Positions 1 through 5,893 of a stretch of 7,699 nt of DNA are shown piece after piece. Where the stretch lies: positions 9,091 to 16,789 of the forward strand of contig MHYD01000064.1 of the NCBI GenBank assembly GCA_001824645.1, written 5' to 3'. Under the pieces are notes generated by a model. It had not been told where the DNA came from, ran no database searches, and saw only the letters and a list, made by a program, of their open reading frames with translations. The position numbers were made by a program, and so were the translations under genes. The stretch comes from Planctomycetes bacterium RBG_13_46_10. Its GTDB lineage: Bacteria; Planctomycetota; Phycisphaerae; Sedimentisphaerales; Anaerobacaceae. Positions within the stretch are counted from its first letter, which is position 1. Every line of letters starts with the position of its first letter.

Positions 1-18
1 TCTCCGAATCTTATAAGT

Positions 19-792
19 ATGAATATGACCAAAAGAAAAATTTTAAGAATATCCGCTTTGATTATTTGTTTGTGTTCCTTGTTGGTGGACAATGCTTTTG
101 CAGCGGGGAATGCAAGCTATAGGAAAAAACCGGCAGGAGCTTATCGAAATAATCAAAAGAGTAAAGTTCTGAATAGAACCACTAATACATTTGTTTACAA
201 TCAGTTGGCCAGGACGGTTGACCTCTCCGCTCTTAAGTTTCATACCCCTTTTAGCCAGGCGATTGAGATTTTGCGCAATTCAACAAGTCCTCCCTTGAAT
301 ATAGTGGTGATATGGAGGGATTTGAGTGAAAATGCCGCTGTCCAGCGGGACACACAAATTTATATGGAAGGTCTTTCGGGTATTTCGCTTAGTGCAGGTC
401 TGGAGCTTTTATTAAGGGCGGTGTCGAGCAGCCCGGAAGAATTGGGCTATATTGTTGAGCATGGAGTAATTATTATTGCTACACGTAATTCTCTGCCCGT
501 CAGGAGAGTGACGCGAGTTTATGATATCAGTGACTTGGTTGCGGAACCGGCTAACTATCGTTTTGGAATGCCATTTGCGTCTTTTGGACTTGGGGCTGCC
601 GGATTCGGCGGAGGCTTAATGGGGCAGATGCCTTTAGGAGGTTTGGGTGGAGGATTTGGAAATTATGGCGGCTCCGCCGGAGGATATACAAGGGGAACAT
701 CTTTACAATATGGTTCCGGATTGAGGAGCCAAAGGGCAGGAGAAATAGCTGGTCTTATAAACAGCTCCGTAGCACAAAGTCGATGGCGTTAG
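19..792 (+). CDS. Secreted protein with secretin-N/STN-like domain and Gly-rich C-terminal tail
   Basis: Function not known. Residues 1-28 form a signal peptide (basic n-region TKRKILR, hydrophobic core, AFA cleavage motif at 26-28), so the product is exported. Residues about 67-172 have the strand-helix pattern of secretin N / STN domains common in planctomycete secreted proteins: a VDLSALKFHTPFSQAIEIL opening, then a ligand-like strand, an amphipathic helix (SAGLELLLRAV), a GVIIIAT strand and the exit VYDISDLV. Residues about 183-226 are rich in Gly and Phe/Tyr and probably disordered. The tail EIAGLINSSVAQSRWR resembles the point where longer homologues go on past an L-I-x-x-x-V-x-P-x-S-W motif, so this may be a shortened member. 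There is no convincing SD and the frame is open to the window edge, so an earlier start is possible, though the signal peptide favours Met1 or Met3. A type II secretion or pilus-associated role is conceivable but unproven. Confidence 0.75.
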   Translation: MNMTKRKILRISALIICLCSLLVDNAFAAGNASYRKKPAGAYRNNQKSKVLNRTTNTFVYNQLARTVDLSALKFHTPFSQAIEILRNSTSPPLNIVVIWRDLSENAAVQRDTQIYMEGLSGISLSAGLELLLRAVSSSPEELGYIVEHGVIIIATRNSLPVRRVTRVYDISDLVAEPANYRFGMPFASFGLGAAGFGGGLMGQMPLGGLGGGFGNYGGSAGGYTRGTSLQYGSGLRSQRAGEIAGLINSSVAQSRWR

Positions 793-801
793 TGTTTTGA
801 C

Positions 802-815
802 CCCGATAAATCGGG
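802..815 (+). other. Short intergenic hairpin (possible weak terminator)
   Basis: CCCGAT and ATCGGG flank two A residues, giving a 5-6 bp GC-containing stem with a tight loop just after the stop codon at 790-792. No T-run follows, so intrinsic termination would be weak. It may instead protect the 3' end of the upstream message or separate translation of the two genes. The next gene's SD lies 19 bases beyond the hairpin. Confidence 0.35.
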
Positions 816-849
816 ACTGTTGCCTGCGGAATAAAAGGAGGCAAAAAAT

Positions 850-1311
850 ATGGATATTAAAATTAAAAGCCCGGCTTTTGAGAATGAGGCTATGATTCCA
901 TCCAAATATACCTGCGATGGGCAGGATATATCACCACCATTAAAATGGGATACGGCCCCTGTTGGTACAAAGAGTATTGCCATTATATCTGATGATCCTG
1001 ATGCACCTGTGGGCACGTGGGTGCATTGGGTATTATTTAATCTGCCCGCGGATGCAAGGGAGTTGAAAGAGAAAATTCCACCTGATAAGGTTTTGCCAAA
1101 TGGTGCCAAGCAGGGCACCAGTGACTTTGGCAGGATTGGTTACGGTGGCCCATGTCCACCAGGTGGTACGCACCGATACTTTTTTAAGATTTATGCGCTT
1201 GATACGGAACTTAATTTGTCCCCCGGCATTAGGAAACGCGATTTACTAAAGGCAATGGAGGGTCATATCATCGGCCAGGGACAATTAATGGGGAAATATA
1301 AAAGACGATAA
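850..1311 (+). CDS. YbhB/YbcL family Raf kinase inhibitor-like (PEBP) protein
   Basis: A full-length bacterial phosphatidylethanolamine-binding-protein fold of 153 residues, the usual size for YbhB/YbcL. Both signature regions are present: DDPDAPVGTWVHW at about residues 48-60 and GPCPPGGTHRYFF at about 100-112, which together form the conserved anion-binding pocket. The N-terminal block ending in CDGQDISPPLKW is also typical. There is no signal peptide, so the product is cytoplasmic. The start is fixed by an AAAGGAGG SD at 834-841, eight bases before ATG. The molecular role of bacterial members is not settled: eukaryotic relatives bind phospholipids and inhibit kinases, and I would not carry that over. 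It follows the secreted-protein gene by 57 bp on the same strand and is closed by a strong terminator, so it may form a short transcription unit or be transcribed alone. Confidence 0.95.
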   Translation: MDIKIKSPAFENEAMIPSKYTCDGQDISPPLKWDTAPVGTKSIAIISDDPDAPVGTWVHWVLFNLPADARELKEKIPPDKVLPNGAKQGTSDFGRIGYGGPCPPGGTHRYFFKIYALDTELNLSPGIRKRDLLKAMEGHIIGQGQLMGKYKRR

Positions 1312-1351
1312 AATAAATAATCCACAGTGAAACTGGGGATTGGATGTTTAG

Positions 1352-1379
1352 CCCCCCAATTTATTGGGGGGTTCTTTGT
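1352..1379 (+). terminator. Intrinsic terminator after the PEBP gene
   Basis: CCCCCCAA (1352-1359) pairs perfectly with TTGGGGGG (1364-1371) around a four-base TTTA loop, giving an 8-bp, six-G:C stem. TTCTTTGT follows. It lies 40 bp after the PEBP stop and 22 bp before the next start, so the downstream gene probably has its own promoter or depends on read-through. Confidence 0.85.
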
Positions 1380-1401
1380 GTAAATTTATGGAGACAAAAA
1401 A

Positions 1402-3234
1402 ATGTTGAACTCAAAATGTGTCAGAAGTGCAATTGTTGTATGCTCACTGTTTTTATTTACCTTTTCTGCCATTGCGGCGGAAAAAGCGACAGAACCGAAA
1501 GGTGATAAGCTGCTGGCGTTGATACCGGCAGATAGTATGTTCTGTATTCGAGTAAATAATCTCGATTATACTCTCGGCCAGATAGACCAGTTTTTGACTG
1601 GTGTTTCGCCTGTGCCGCTGGCAACCTCAGTAATGGTACGTATGCAGCTTGCGGAAATATTGGGTAGTCCGGACGTAAATGGCGTGAATATGAACGGCTG
1701 CTTTGCCTTGTTTGGTATGCTATCACAGGGAGAATCGGTGGGAGATGATTTTCTTTCAATGCTTATTCCGATAACAGATTACAAAAAATTTGTCGGCGGA
1801 AATCCCAACATATCTCCACCGGATGCAAACGGCGTCTCCAAAATCACGGGCAAAAAGGATGGACTTTTTATTCAGGCGGGCGATTTCGCTTTAATCAAAT
1901 CACAAAGAAGTTATAACAAAATAATTACGCTTGCGAAATCGCTCACTGATGCCAAAGCCAAAGGTTTAGTCAATGTTCTCGATCCTGACGAAATCAAAAA
2001 GGCGGTTAACGAGCCCGTCTGGGTTTATGGAAACGTTCAGTTAGCCTCCAAGACTTTCGGACCTATGCTACTTGCCAGGATCGAGGAGTTTAAAAAAATG
2101 CTGGAAAGTATGAAGGCGGGTGGGCAGGGGCCGATGGGAAATCCGGCAGTTATAATGAATATGTATGCCGAAATTTTTAAAACACTGATGAAGGAAACAA
2201 AATCGCTAAGTTTAACTATTGGGCCGAAGCCGAATGTATGTAATATAAATGTCGGCATTTCAGCTGTACCTGATTCTAATATGGCCAGGATGTTTGTCTC
2301 TGATGCTTCATCACAACAGGAAAATAAGTTGTTAGGGTATTTGAAAAATGGAGCAGTGGTGAATGCTGGATGCAAAATGAATACACCATTCATCAGGCAA
2401 TTCAATGTCAAAAGAATGGATTTAGTTGCAGCTATGGCTGGTGACAAAATCACTGATGAAGATATCGAGGAGATGAAGAAACTTGCAGTAAATATGCTTG
2501 ATTGTCTTGGAGATTCATCAGCATTCTCATTTTCGGTCGATACGTCAAACAAACCACCTTTTGCGTTTAGGTTTTTTATTGATATAAAAGATGCGGATAA
2601 ATTTGATAAAGTCATCGATGAAGCTGTAAAGATGATGAATACCGGTAGTATTGCTGATTTTTATAAGAGCTTGGGCATGGAAATAAAATTTGAATTAAAA
2701 AGAGACACAGACAATTATAAAGGAATTTCAATAGATTCAGCAAAGTTAATGATGAAGTTTGCAGATCCCAATGTGCCGCAAGGACAAATGTTAAACGCAA
2801 TGTTTGGTAATGGATTCGATTACCGGTGGGCGGTAGCAGATGGTCTTTGGATTTGTGCCGTCTCAAGCGACCCGAATTCTGCAATACGTGAGCTTATCGA
2901 TGAAGTCAAAGCGGGCGGTCCAAAACAATTGGCCGATGAGATGAAGGCTGCTATGACATTGCTTCCACAGTCTGATAGGGCTGAATTCGTAGGGACATTT
3001 AACTTTTTGCAGTACTTCGGAATAATTACAGCCTTTATGCCGATTCCGATACCGAAGATGGATATTCCAACAAAGAGCAATATTGCATTTACCGGCAAAG
3101 CCGGCAACGGCAAAATGTCCCTTGAAGTTGCACTTCCCAAAGAGCATTTAATGGAAATATCGAGCTTTTTCCAAAAGATGCACCAGCAACAACAAGAGAT
3201 GATGAAGGCCGGACAAACTCCTAATGCAAAATGA
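1402..3234 (+). CDS. Large secreted protein of unknown function
   Basis: I do not recognise a characterised family. The 610-residue product opens with a clear Sec signal peptide (residues 1-26: Lys/Arg near the start, core IVVCSLFLFTFSAIA, cleavage near AIAA). The mature protein begins with LLALIPADSMFCIRVNNLD, a theme (low-complexity-free, 'A-x-I-P-A-D' strand then a helix) seen in large planctomycete exported proteins of the DUF3352-like type. That likeness is weak and by eye only. A second block at about 375-415 (SFSVDTSNKPPFAFRFFIDIKDADKF then helix) suggests a repeated beta-alpha domain architecture. The tail is Gln/Met/Lys-rich (HQQQQEMM) and probably flexible. No catalytic motif, lipobox or membrane anchor is visible. 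The start has a modest SD (ATGGAGA, 1388-1394) at good spacing. It sits alone between a terminator upstream and a convergent gene 35 bp downstream. Confidence 0.9.
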   Translation: MLNSKCVRSAIVVCSLFLFTFSAIAAEKATEPKGDKLLALIPADSMFCIRVNNLDYTLGQIDQFLTGVSPVPLATSVMVRMQLAEILGSPDVNGVNMNGCFALFGMLSQGESVGDDFLSMLIPITDYKKFVGGNPNISPPDANGVSKITGKKDGLFIQAGDFALIKSQRSYNKIITLAKSLTDAKAKGLVNVLDPDEIKKAVNEPVWVYGNVQLASKTFGPMLLARIEEFKKMLESMKAGGQGPMGNPAVIMNMYAEIFKTLMKETKSLSLTIGPKPNVCNINVGISAVPDSNMARMFVSDASSQQENKLLGYLKNGAVVNAGCKMNTPFIRQFNVKRMDLVAAMAGDKITDEDIEEMKKLAVNMLDCLGDSSAFSFSVDTSNKPPFAFRFFIDIKDADKFDKVIDEAVKMMNTGSIADFYKSLGMEIKFELKRDTDNYKGISIDSAKLMMKFADPNVPQGQMLNAMFGNGFDYRWAVADGLWICAVSSDPNSAIRELIDEVKAGGPKQLADEMKAAMTLLPQSDRAEFVGTFNFLQYFGIITAFMPIPIPKMDIPTKSNIAFTGKAGNGKMSLEVALPKEHLMEISSFFQKMHQQQQEMMKAGQTPNAK

Positions 3235-3269
3235 AGCAGGTCAGTTGTTGTGACGGTCTAAATAATGTC

Positions 3270-4049
3270 CTATTGTAAATTAGCTGCTGCTATCTCTTTT
3301 CCTGCGCCGATGTTTATATAATTTTTACCGAAGTGCTTTTCGAATAGGCTCCTTGCCTTTTCGCCGGCACAGTGACATGGAGCTATATATCGCACGCCGG
3401 TTTGCTTGAAAGATGAAATGATTTTTTCAATCTTGCCTTTTGTTGCCCATTCTAAATGAAAGCCTCCCATTACTAAAAGGACATCGTTCCCGTCTCGAGC
3501 CGGGTCGAGAGATTTCATTAAGTCTTTTGCAGCAGTCAGCATCTTAACAATACCAGGATGCGCACAGCCGGTTATTATGATTAATCCGGCTTTTGTTCGT
3601 ATAATCAACGACTGCTCTTTTATCAATCTTCCGAGCTGGCCTGTAGAATAAACATTTTCACAAATCATCAAGGATTCTTTAACCTCAACAGTTTTTGCTC
3701 CATATTGTTGGATGTTTTCTTTAAGTTTTTTTGGAAACGATTCCGGCATAAAGACAGTGACGTTAAGATTTTTTTGCAGAAAGTCGGCCAAGCCACCTGT
3801 ATGGTCAGCGTGAATATGAGAGAGAACCACAGCATCTATATCGTTAGGCTCTATCGCTAATTTTTTCATGTTGCTGAGAAGTAACGAGCCGTCTCCGCCT
3901 GTATCAAAGAGAATGGTTTTTTTATTGCCGGTTATAAGCGCTGAAAATCCCCATGCAATTTCCAACTCCTCGCTGTTTCGGTTATTGTCATAAATCACCG
4001 TGATAGTGAGGTTGTTGGCGCCTGGTGTTAAAGTAAATTCCGTGGACAT
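3270..4049 (-). CDS. MBL-fold metallo-hydrolase, COG1237 type (MJ0301-like)
   Basis: A 259-residue metallo-beta-lactamase-fold enzyme, probably cytoplasmic (no signal peptide). Metal ligands visible: H78-x-H80-x-D82-H83 in SHIHADHTGG, His164 in GCAHPG, and His226 in PCHC near the C-terminus. The GCAHPG and GGFHL (195-199) motifs, with an N-terminal YDNN, mark the COG1237 group. That group is often annotated as 7,8-dihydropterin-6-yl-methyl-4-(beta-D-ribofuranosyl)aminobenzene 5'-phosphate synthase, from an archaeal methanopterin-pathway member. That substrate should not be assumed here. The start lies 18 bp after the stop of the S24 repressor gene and has no good SD of its own, which suggests cotranscription and translational coupling with the repressor. 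The gene converges on the 610-residue secreted-protein gene with a 35-bp gap and no clear terminator between them. Confidence 0.9.
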   Translation of the reverse strand: MSTEFTLTPGANNLTITVIYDNNRNSEELEIAWGFSALITGNKKTILFDTGGDGSLLLSNMKKLAIEPNDIDAVVLSHIHADHTGGLADFLQKNLNVTVFMPESFPKKLKENIQQYGAKTVEVKESLMICENVYSTGQLGRLIKEQSLIIRTKAGLIIITGCAHPGIVKMLTAAKDLMKSLDPARDGNDVLLVMGGFHLEWATKGKIEKIISSFKQTGVRYIAPCHCAGEKARSLFEKHFGKNYINIGAGKEIAAANLQ

Positions 4050-4067
4050 AACTGATACAAGTAGTAA

Positions 4068-5027
4068 TCAAATACTAATGTGGCACAATACAGCCAATGC
4101 CCAAAGTAAATCCTTCTTGGGTAGAACCTTGGTTTCGTACTTTTCATTTATAGATATGAGGTGCACTTCGCTCTCACTTGTTCTTAAAAGCTTACAGGTG
4201 ACACCTATTTGATTTGTAATACGTGCGACTCCTACTTGACCTTGTGCTGCCGGAACCGAAGGGCTTAGAATCACAATATCACCATCATTTATTCTCGGCG
4301 ACATGCTGTCACCATCTATCTGCAGCGCAAAACTGTCCGGAAATAACCTATGAATATCCTCGCACTGTACAAACTCAACAATTTGTTCCTCCTCAGGTCC
4401 TGCGAGCTTGATAATATTTACCTGTAGGTTTTTAAGATTCTCGACCAAAGGGCGGGCCTGCAAGTCAATTGAGACAGTGCCGTTAGCTGAACAAATAATA
4501 GTTTTTCCGATGTGCTTTGTTACTAATTCGTCTAATTCAGTAATAGCCTGCTTCGGCTCTGGTAAAAGTGTTTGGTCCCAAAAATGGATTATACCTGCGG
4601 CGGTTCTGCCGAGTACAGGTATCCAGCCGGGTCGATTTGATTTTGTGGACTTTGCATCGGTATCAAACCGGGTTTCAATTCCCTTTTTCTCATATAGTAG
4701 CTCAATGAAAGCCAGAACTGCGTCGGTCATCTCTGGATTGCTTGTAAAAAGGCTATTTAATTTCTGCAGAAGTTCTGAATTCCCTCTAAATGCGAATTTA
4801 TTTTCTGTTTTTTTGCCTGTTAGCAACCATTCCAGATCCGTACCTGTAATCTCACATATTTTAAGCAGAATTTCGACAGGCGGGACCCTATTATCTTCAT
4901 AATAGCTGTAAGTAGAAGCACTTATATCCAACGACCGGGCGAATTTGCTTTTACCTCTCTCGCCAGCATATTGTCTTCGCAAGAGCTTAATACGGTCTAT
5001 TATCGCTATTTCGTTAATATTTTGCAA
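4068..5027 (-). CDS. XRE-family HTH / S24 peptidase (LexA/CI-like) repressor
   Basis: A 319-residue two-domain regulator. Residues about 9-70 are an XRE-type helix-turn-helix (KSKFARSLDISASTYSYYE, then ILLKICEITGTDLEWLLTG). Residues about 232-315 are an S24 domain with catalytic Ser241 in DGDSM and Lys279 in GVTCKLL, 38 residues apart as in LexA/UmuD/CI. WIPVLGRTAAG (135-145) closely matches the LexA cleavage segment, with Ala144-Gly145 as the predicted cut. However, cut site and Ser are 97 residues apart, against about 35 in LexA, so roughly 60 extra residues lie between. Start is TTG: the SD GAGGTGAT (5037-5030) matches the 16S tail over eight bases and sits just upstream. RecA-stimulated self-cleavage, or ligand-gated repression if cleavage is lost, is inferred. 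Likely targets are its own promoter and the downstream hydrolase. No phage genes are nearby, so a stand-alone regulator is favoured over a prophage repressor. Confidence 0.92.
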   Translation of the reverse strand: MQNINEIAIIDRIKLLRRQYAGERGKSKFARSLDISASTYSYYEDNRVPPVEILLKICEITGTDLEWLLTGKKTENKFAFRGNSELLQKLNSLFTSNPEMTDAVLAFIELLYEKKGIETRFDTDAKSTKSNRPGWIPVLGRTAAGIIHFWDQTLLPEPKQAITELDELVTKHIGKTIICSANGTVSIDLQARPLVENLKNLQVNIIKLAGPEEEQIVEFVQCEDIHRLFPDSFALQIDGDSMSPRINDGDIVILSPSVPAAQGQVGVARITNQIGVTCKLLRTSESEVHLISINEKYETKVLPKKDLLWALAVLCHISI

Positions 5028-5040
5028 TTATCACCTCTAA

Positions 5041-5070
5041 ATGCGTTAAATAATTCGATATATTTCGCAT
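5041..5070. promoter_or_regulatory. Candidate operator dyad upstream of the S24 repressor
   Basis: ATGCG at 5041-5045 and CGCAT at 5066-5070 are perfect inverted half-sites, with further symmetric matches inside (ATA 5050-5052 / TAT 5059-5061), centred at 5055.5. A second dyad, AATAT/ATATT, lies at 5078-5093, and TTCA/TGAA at 5094-5109 overlaps the -10 element. All fall between the predicted promoter and the TTG start, where an autoregulating repressor would bind. The AT-rich background makes the smaller dyads weak evidence. The GC-containing outer arms of the first one are the best support. Confidence 0.45.
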
Positions 5071-5108
5071 ACACGTTAATATTGGCTGATATTTTCATAT
5101 TACGGTGA

Positions 5109-5138
5109 ATTGTAAATATTTCTATATGATTTTGTCAA
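5109..5138 (-). promoter_or_regulatory. Sigma-70-type promoter for the S24 repressor operon
   Basis: On the minus strand TTGACA (5138-5133) and TACAAT (5114-5109) are separated by 18 bases: a perfect -35 and a one-mismatch -10. The predicted transcript starts near 5102 and has a leader of about 75 bases containing the candidate operator dyads. A plus-strand -10-like TATGAT (5125-5130) lies within the same region and could serve the divergent small ORF, but it lacks a good -35. The two promoters would therefore overlap and could compete or share control. Confidence 0.7.
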
Positions 5139-5155
5139 TAAGGAGAGAATAAAAA

Positions 5156-5428
5156 GTGGCAAAAAATAGAAGAAAAAAGGAAAATAGTTCATTACACCAA
5201 GGAATGTATGTAAAAGACGGTCGAATACAGGTGAATATGTCGGCTGCCTTTTGGAACTCCGTAAACTGCAGTGAATATTATTATAGTTATACCGTAAGGC
5301 ACCTAAATTTTTTGCTGTTATCCAATGCAAAAATATCTTGTTCACCTGGTTTGAACGGTAAGGGATTAGTGAATTTGATTGCAATACGGCGAGAAAACCT
5401 GTTTATGTCATCTATCCTGTACACATAA
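5156..5428 (+). CDS. Small hypothetical ORF, GTG start, 3' half antisense to PilZ gene
   Basis: Unrecognised 90-residue ORF. Support is chiefly the start: AAGGAGAG (5140-5147) lies eight bases before GTG, an excellent SD, and the ORF diverges from the repressor promoter. The N-terminus is strongly basic (MAKNRRKKE), followed by MYVKDGRIQVNMSAAFW, which could be a small beta-rich protein or peptide. From about residue 45 the frame is exactly antisense to the last 142 bases of the PilZ gene, and that part (many Leu, Ser, Ile) need not have evolved as protein. Possible readings: a genuine short regulator or stress peptide under the S24 repressor; a gene whose original 3' end was lost and which now runs into its neighbour; or a chance frame behind a real promoter. 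Cro-like position relative to the repressor is suggestive, but no HTH is visible. Confidence 0.45.
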   Translation: MAKNRRKKENSSLHQGMYVKDGRIQVNMSAAFWNSVNCSEYYYSYTVRHLNFLLLSNAKISCSPGLNGKGLVNLIAIRRENLFMSSILYT

Positions 5429-5676
5429 CCTGAACGAATGTAATCTTCCATATCAAAAGAGTCATCCGGCCCATAGTGGGGAACGCTAAAACGAGCAGTT
5501 ACATGTTGGCCTGAATAGGGGCAGCTGCCGTCATTATAGCAGGTAAAGGCTGCTCCTATGCTGGAAATATCAATCATTTGTCCTTGTGTAAGCTCACCAT
5601 TAAAGTTTTCAGCAAACCAGATAGGCCAATGATAACGCAATCTTTGTTCGGCTCTCCGCTCATTATTCATAACCAT
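5287..5676 (-). CDS. PilZ-domain protein (probable c-di-GMP receptor)
   Basis: A 129-residue single-domain PilZ protein. The c-di-GMP signature is complete: RxxxR as R8-A-E-Q-R12 and D/NxSxxG as D36-I-S-S-I-G41, at the usual separation. The rest fits the six-stranded barrel: a strand around HVTARFSV, an acidic loop (GPDDSFDMEDY), then GYVYRID and a closing RIAIKFTNP. No membrane segment or partner domain is seen, so it is probably a cytosolic effector that binds c-di-GMP and acts on a partner (motility, adhesion, polysaccharide export), which cannot be identified here. Start ATG at 5676 is chosen over the in-frame ATG at 5670 because AAGGAGGT (5692-5685) is a near-perfect SD at ideal spacing. 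It is transcribed divergently from the sigma-factor gene and its 3' end overlaps the small plus-strand ORF. Confidence 0.93.
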   Translation of the reverse strand: MVMNNERRAEQRLRYHWPIWFAENFNGELTQGQMIDISSIGAAFTCYNDGSCPYSGQHVTARFSVPHYGPDDSFDMEDYIRSGYVYRIDDINRFSRRIAIKFTNPLPFKPGEQDIFALDNSKKFRCLTV

Positions 5677-5683
5677 CTTTTAC

Positions 5684-5740
5684 AACCTCCTTCCCCCCAA
5701 CCCGGCTTCGCCAAAGGTAACACCAGCGGCGAGTACCTTT
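5684..5740 (-). promoter_or_regulatory. Structured leader of the PilZ gene: alternative hairpins and G-rich tract
   Basis: On the minus strand, AAAGGTA (5740-5734) pairs with TACCTTT (5719-5713), while TCGCC (5732-5728) pairs with GGCGA (5712-5708). The order a-b-a'-b' is pseudoknot-like. Because there is no linker between a' and b' and only one base between a and b, both full stems probably cannot form together, so they are best seen as alternatives. The segment GGGTTGGGGGG (5703-5693) follows and runs directly into the SD AAGGAGGT (5692-5685), giving enough G-runs for a two-tetrad G-quadruplex over the ribosome site. The TACCTTT arm can also pair weakly with AAGG of the SD. I could not match it to a known riboswitch class. 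Regulation is an inference from structure alone. Confidence 0.4.
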
Positions 5741-5877
5741 ATTTTTATTGCTAATGGTTTTAAAATCGGCAGCTTTAGGAAGTGACTTTATGAAGGACTA
5801 TTGAAAAAATTGATTTTATTGAGACTAAAATACCTGGTTAAATTGTATTATCATTGACGAACATATTTCGGGGTAAA

Positions 5878-5887
5878 ACCACGTGGT
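5878..5887. promoter_or_regulatory. Perfect 10-bp palindrome just before the sigma-factor start
   Basis: ACCACGTGGT is fully self-complementary and ends six bases before the ATG at 5894, where an SD would be expected and none is present. It could be a protein-binding site at the start of transcription or translation. A 10-base perfect palindrome with no loop is a poor RNA hairpin. The remaining stretch from 5741 to 5877 is AT-rich. I see a possible -10-like TATTAT at 5846-5851 and a TTGACG at 5854-5859, but no well-spaced promoter pair. Confidence 0.3.
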
Positions 5888-5893
5888 GTATAG

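Noticed and set aside
648..684. GGCGG-CT-CCGCC type palindromes in the Gly-rich region as another mobile palindrome
   Set aside because: Runs of GGN glycine codons next to Ser/Ala codons create such short symmetry by chance; it shares no arms with the murD element.
1335..1360. Attenuator-like alternative pairing of GGGGATTGG with the terminator's CCCCAAT arm
   Set aside because: The alternative helix is much weaker than the 8-bp terminator stem and no leader peptide or ligand-binding fold is visible.
2037..2615. 192-codon open frame on the minus strand
   Set aside because: It is entirely antisense to the 610-residue secreted-protein gene, lacks an SD and family motifs, and its composition is that of a complementary-strand shadow.
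4408..4902. 164-codon open frame on the plus strand
   Set aside because: It lies fully antisense to the S24 repressor, which has complete domain motifs, a strong SD and a promoter.
5307..5334. TTTTTGC/GCAAAAA hairpin as PilZ terminator
   Set aside because: It lies inside the PilZ coding sequence, is almost all A:T, and the following sequence is not a T-run at a suitable place.
5100..5384. 94-codon minus-strand frame spanning the divergent promoter region
   Set aside because: It crosses the repressor promoter and overlaps the PilZ end in another frame, with a hydrophobic Phe/Leu-rich product typical of AT-rich noncoding DNA and no SD.
4068..5428. Prophage immunity region (CI/Cro type)
   Set aside because: No integrase, replication, structural or lysis gene is nearby and the small divergent ORF has no HTH; an isolated chromosomal regulator is more economical.
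5708..5740. A true H-type pseudoknot or a known c-di-GMP (GEMM) riboswitch before the PilZ gene
   Set aside because: With linkers of one and zero bases the two full stems cannot easily coexist, and the sequence lacks GEMM-I core motifs; it is kept only as alternative hairpins.
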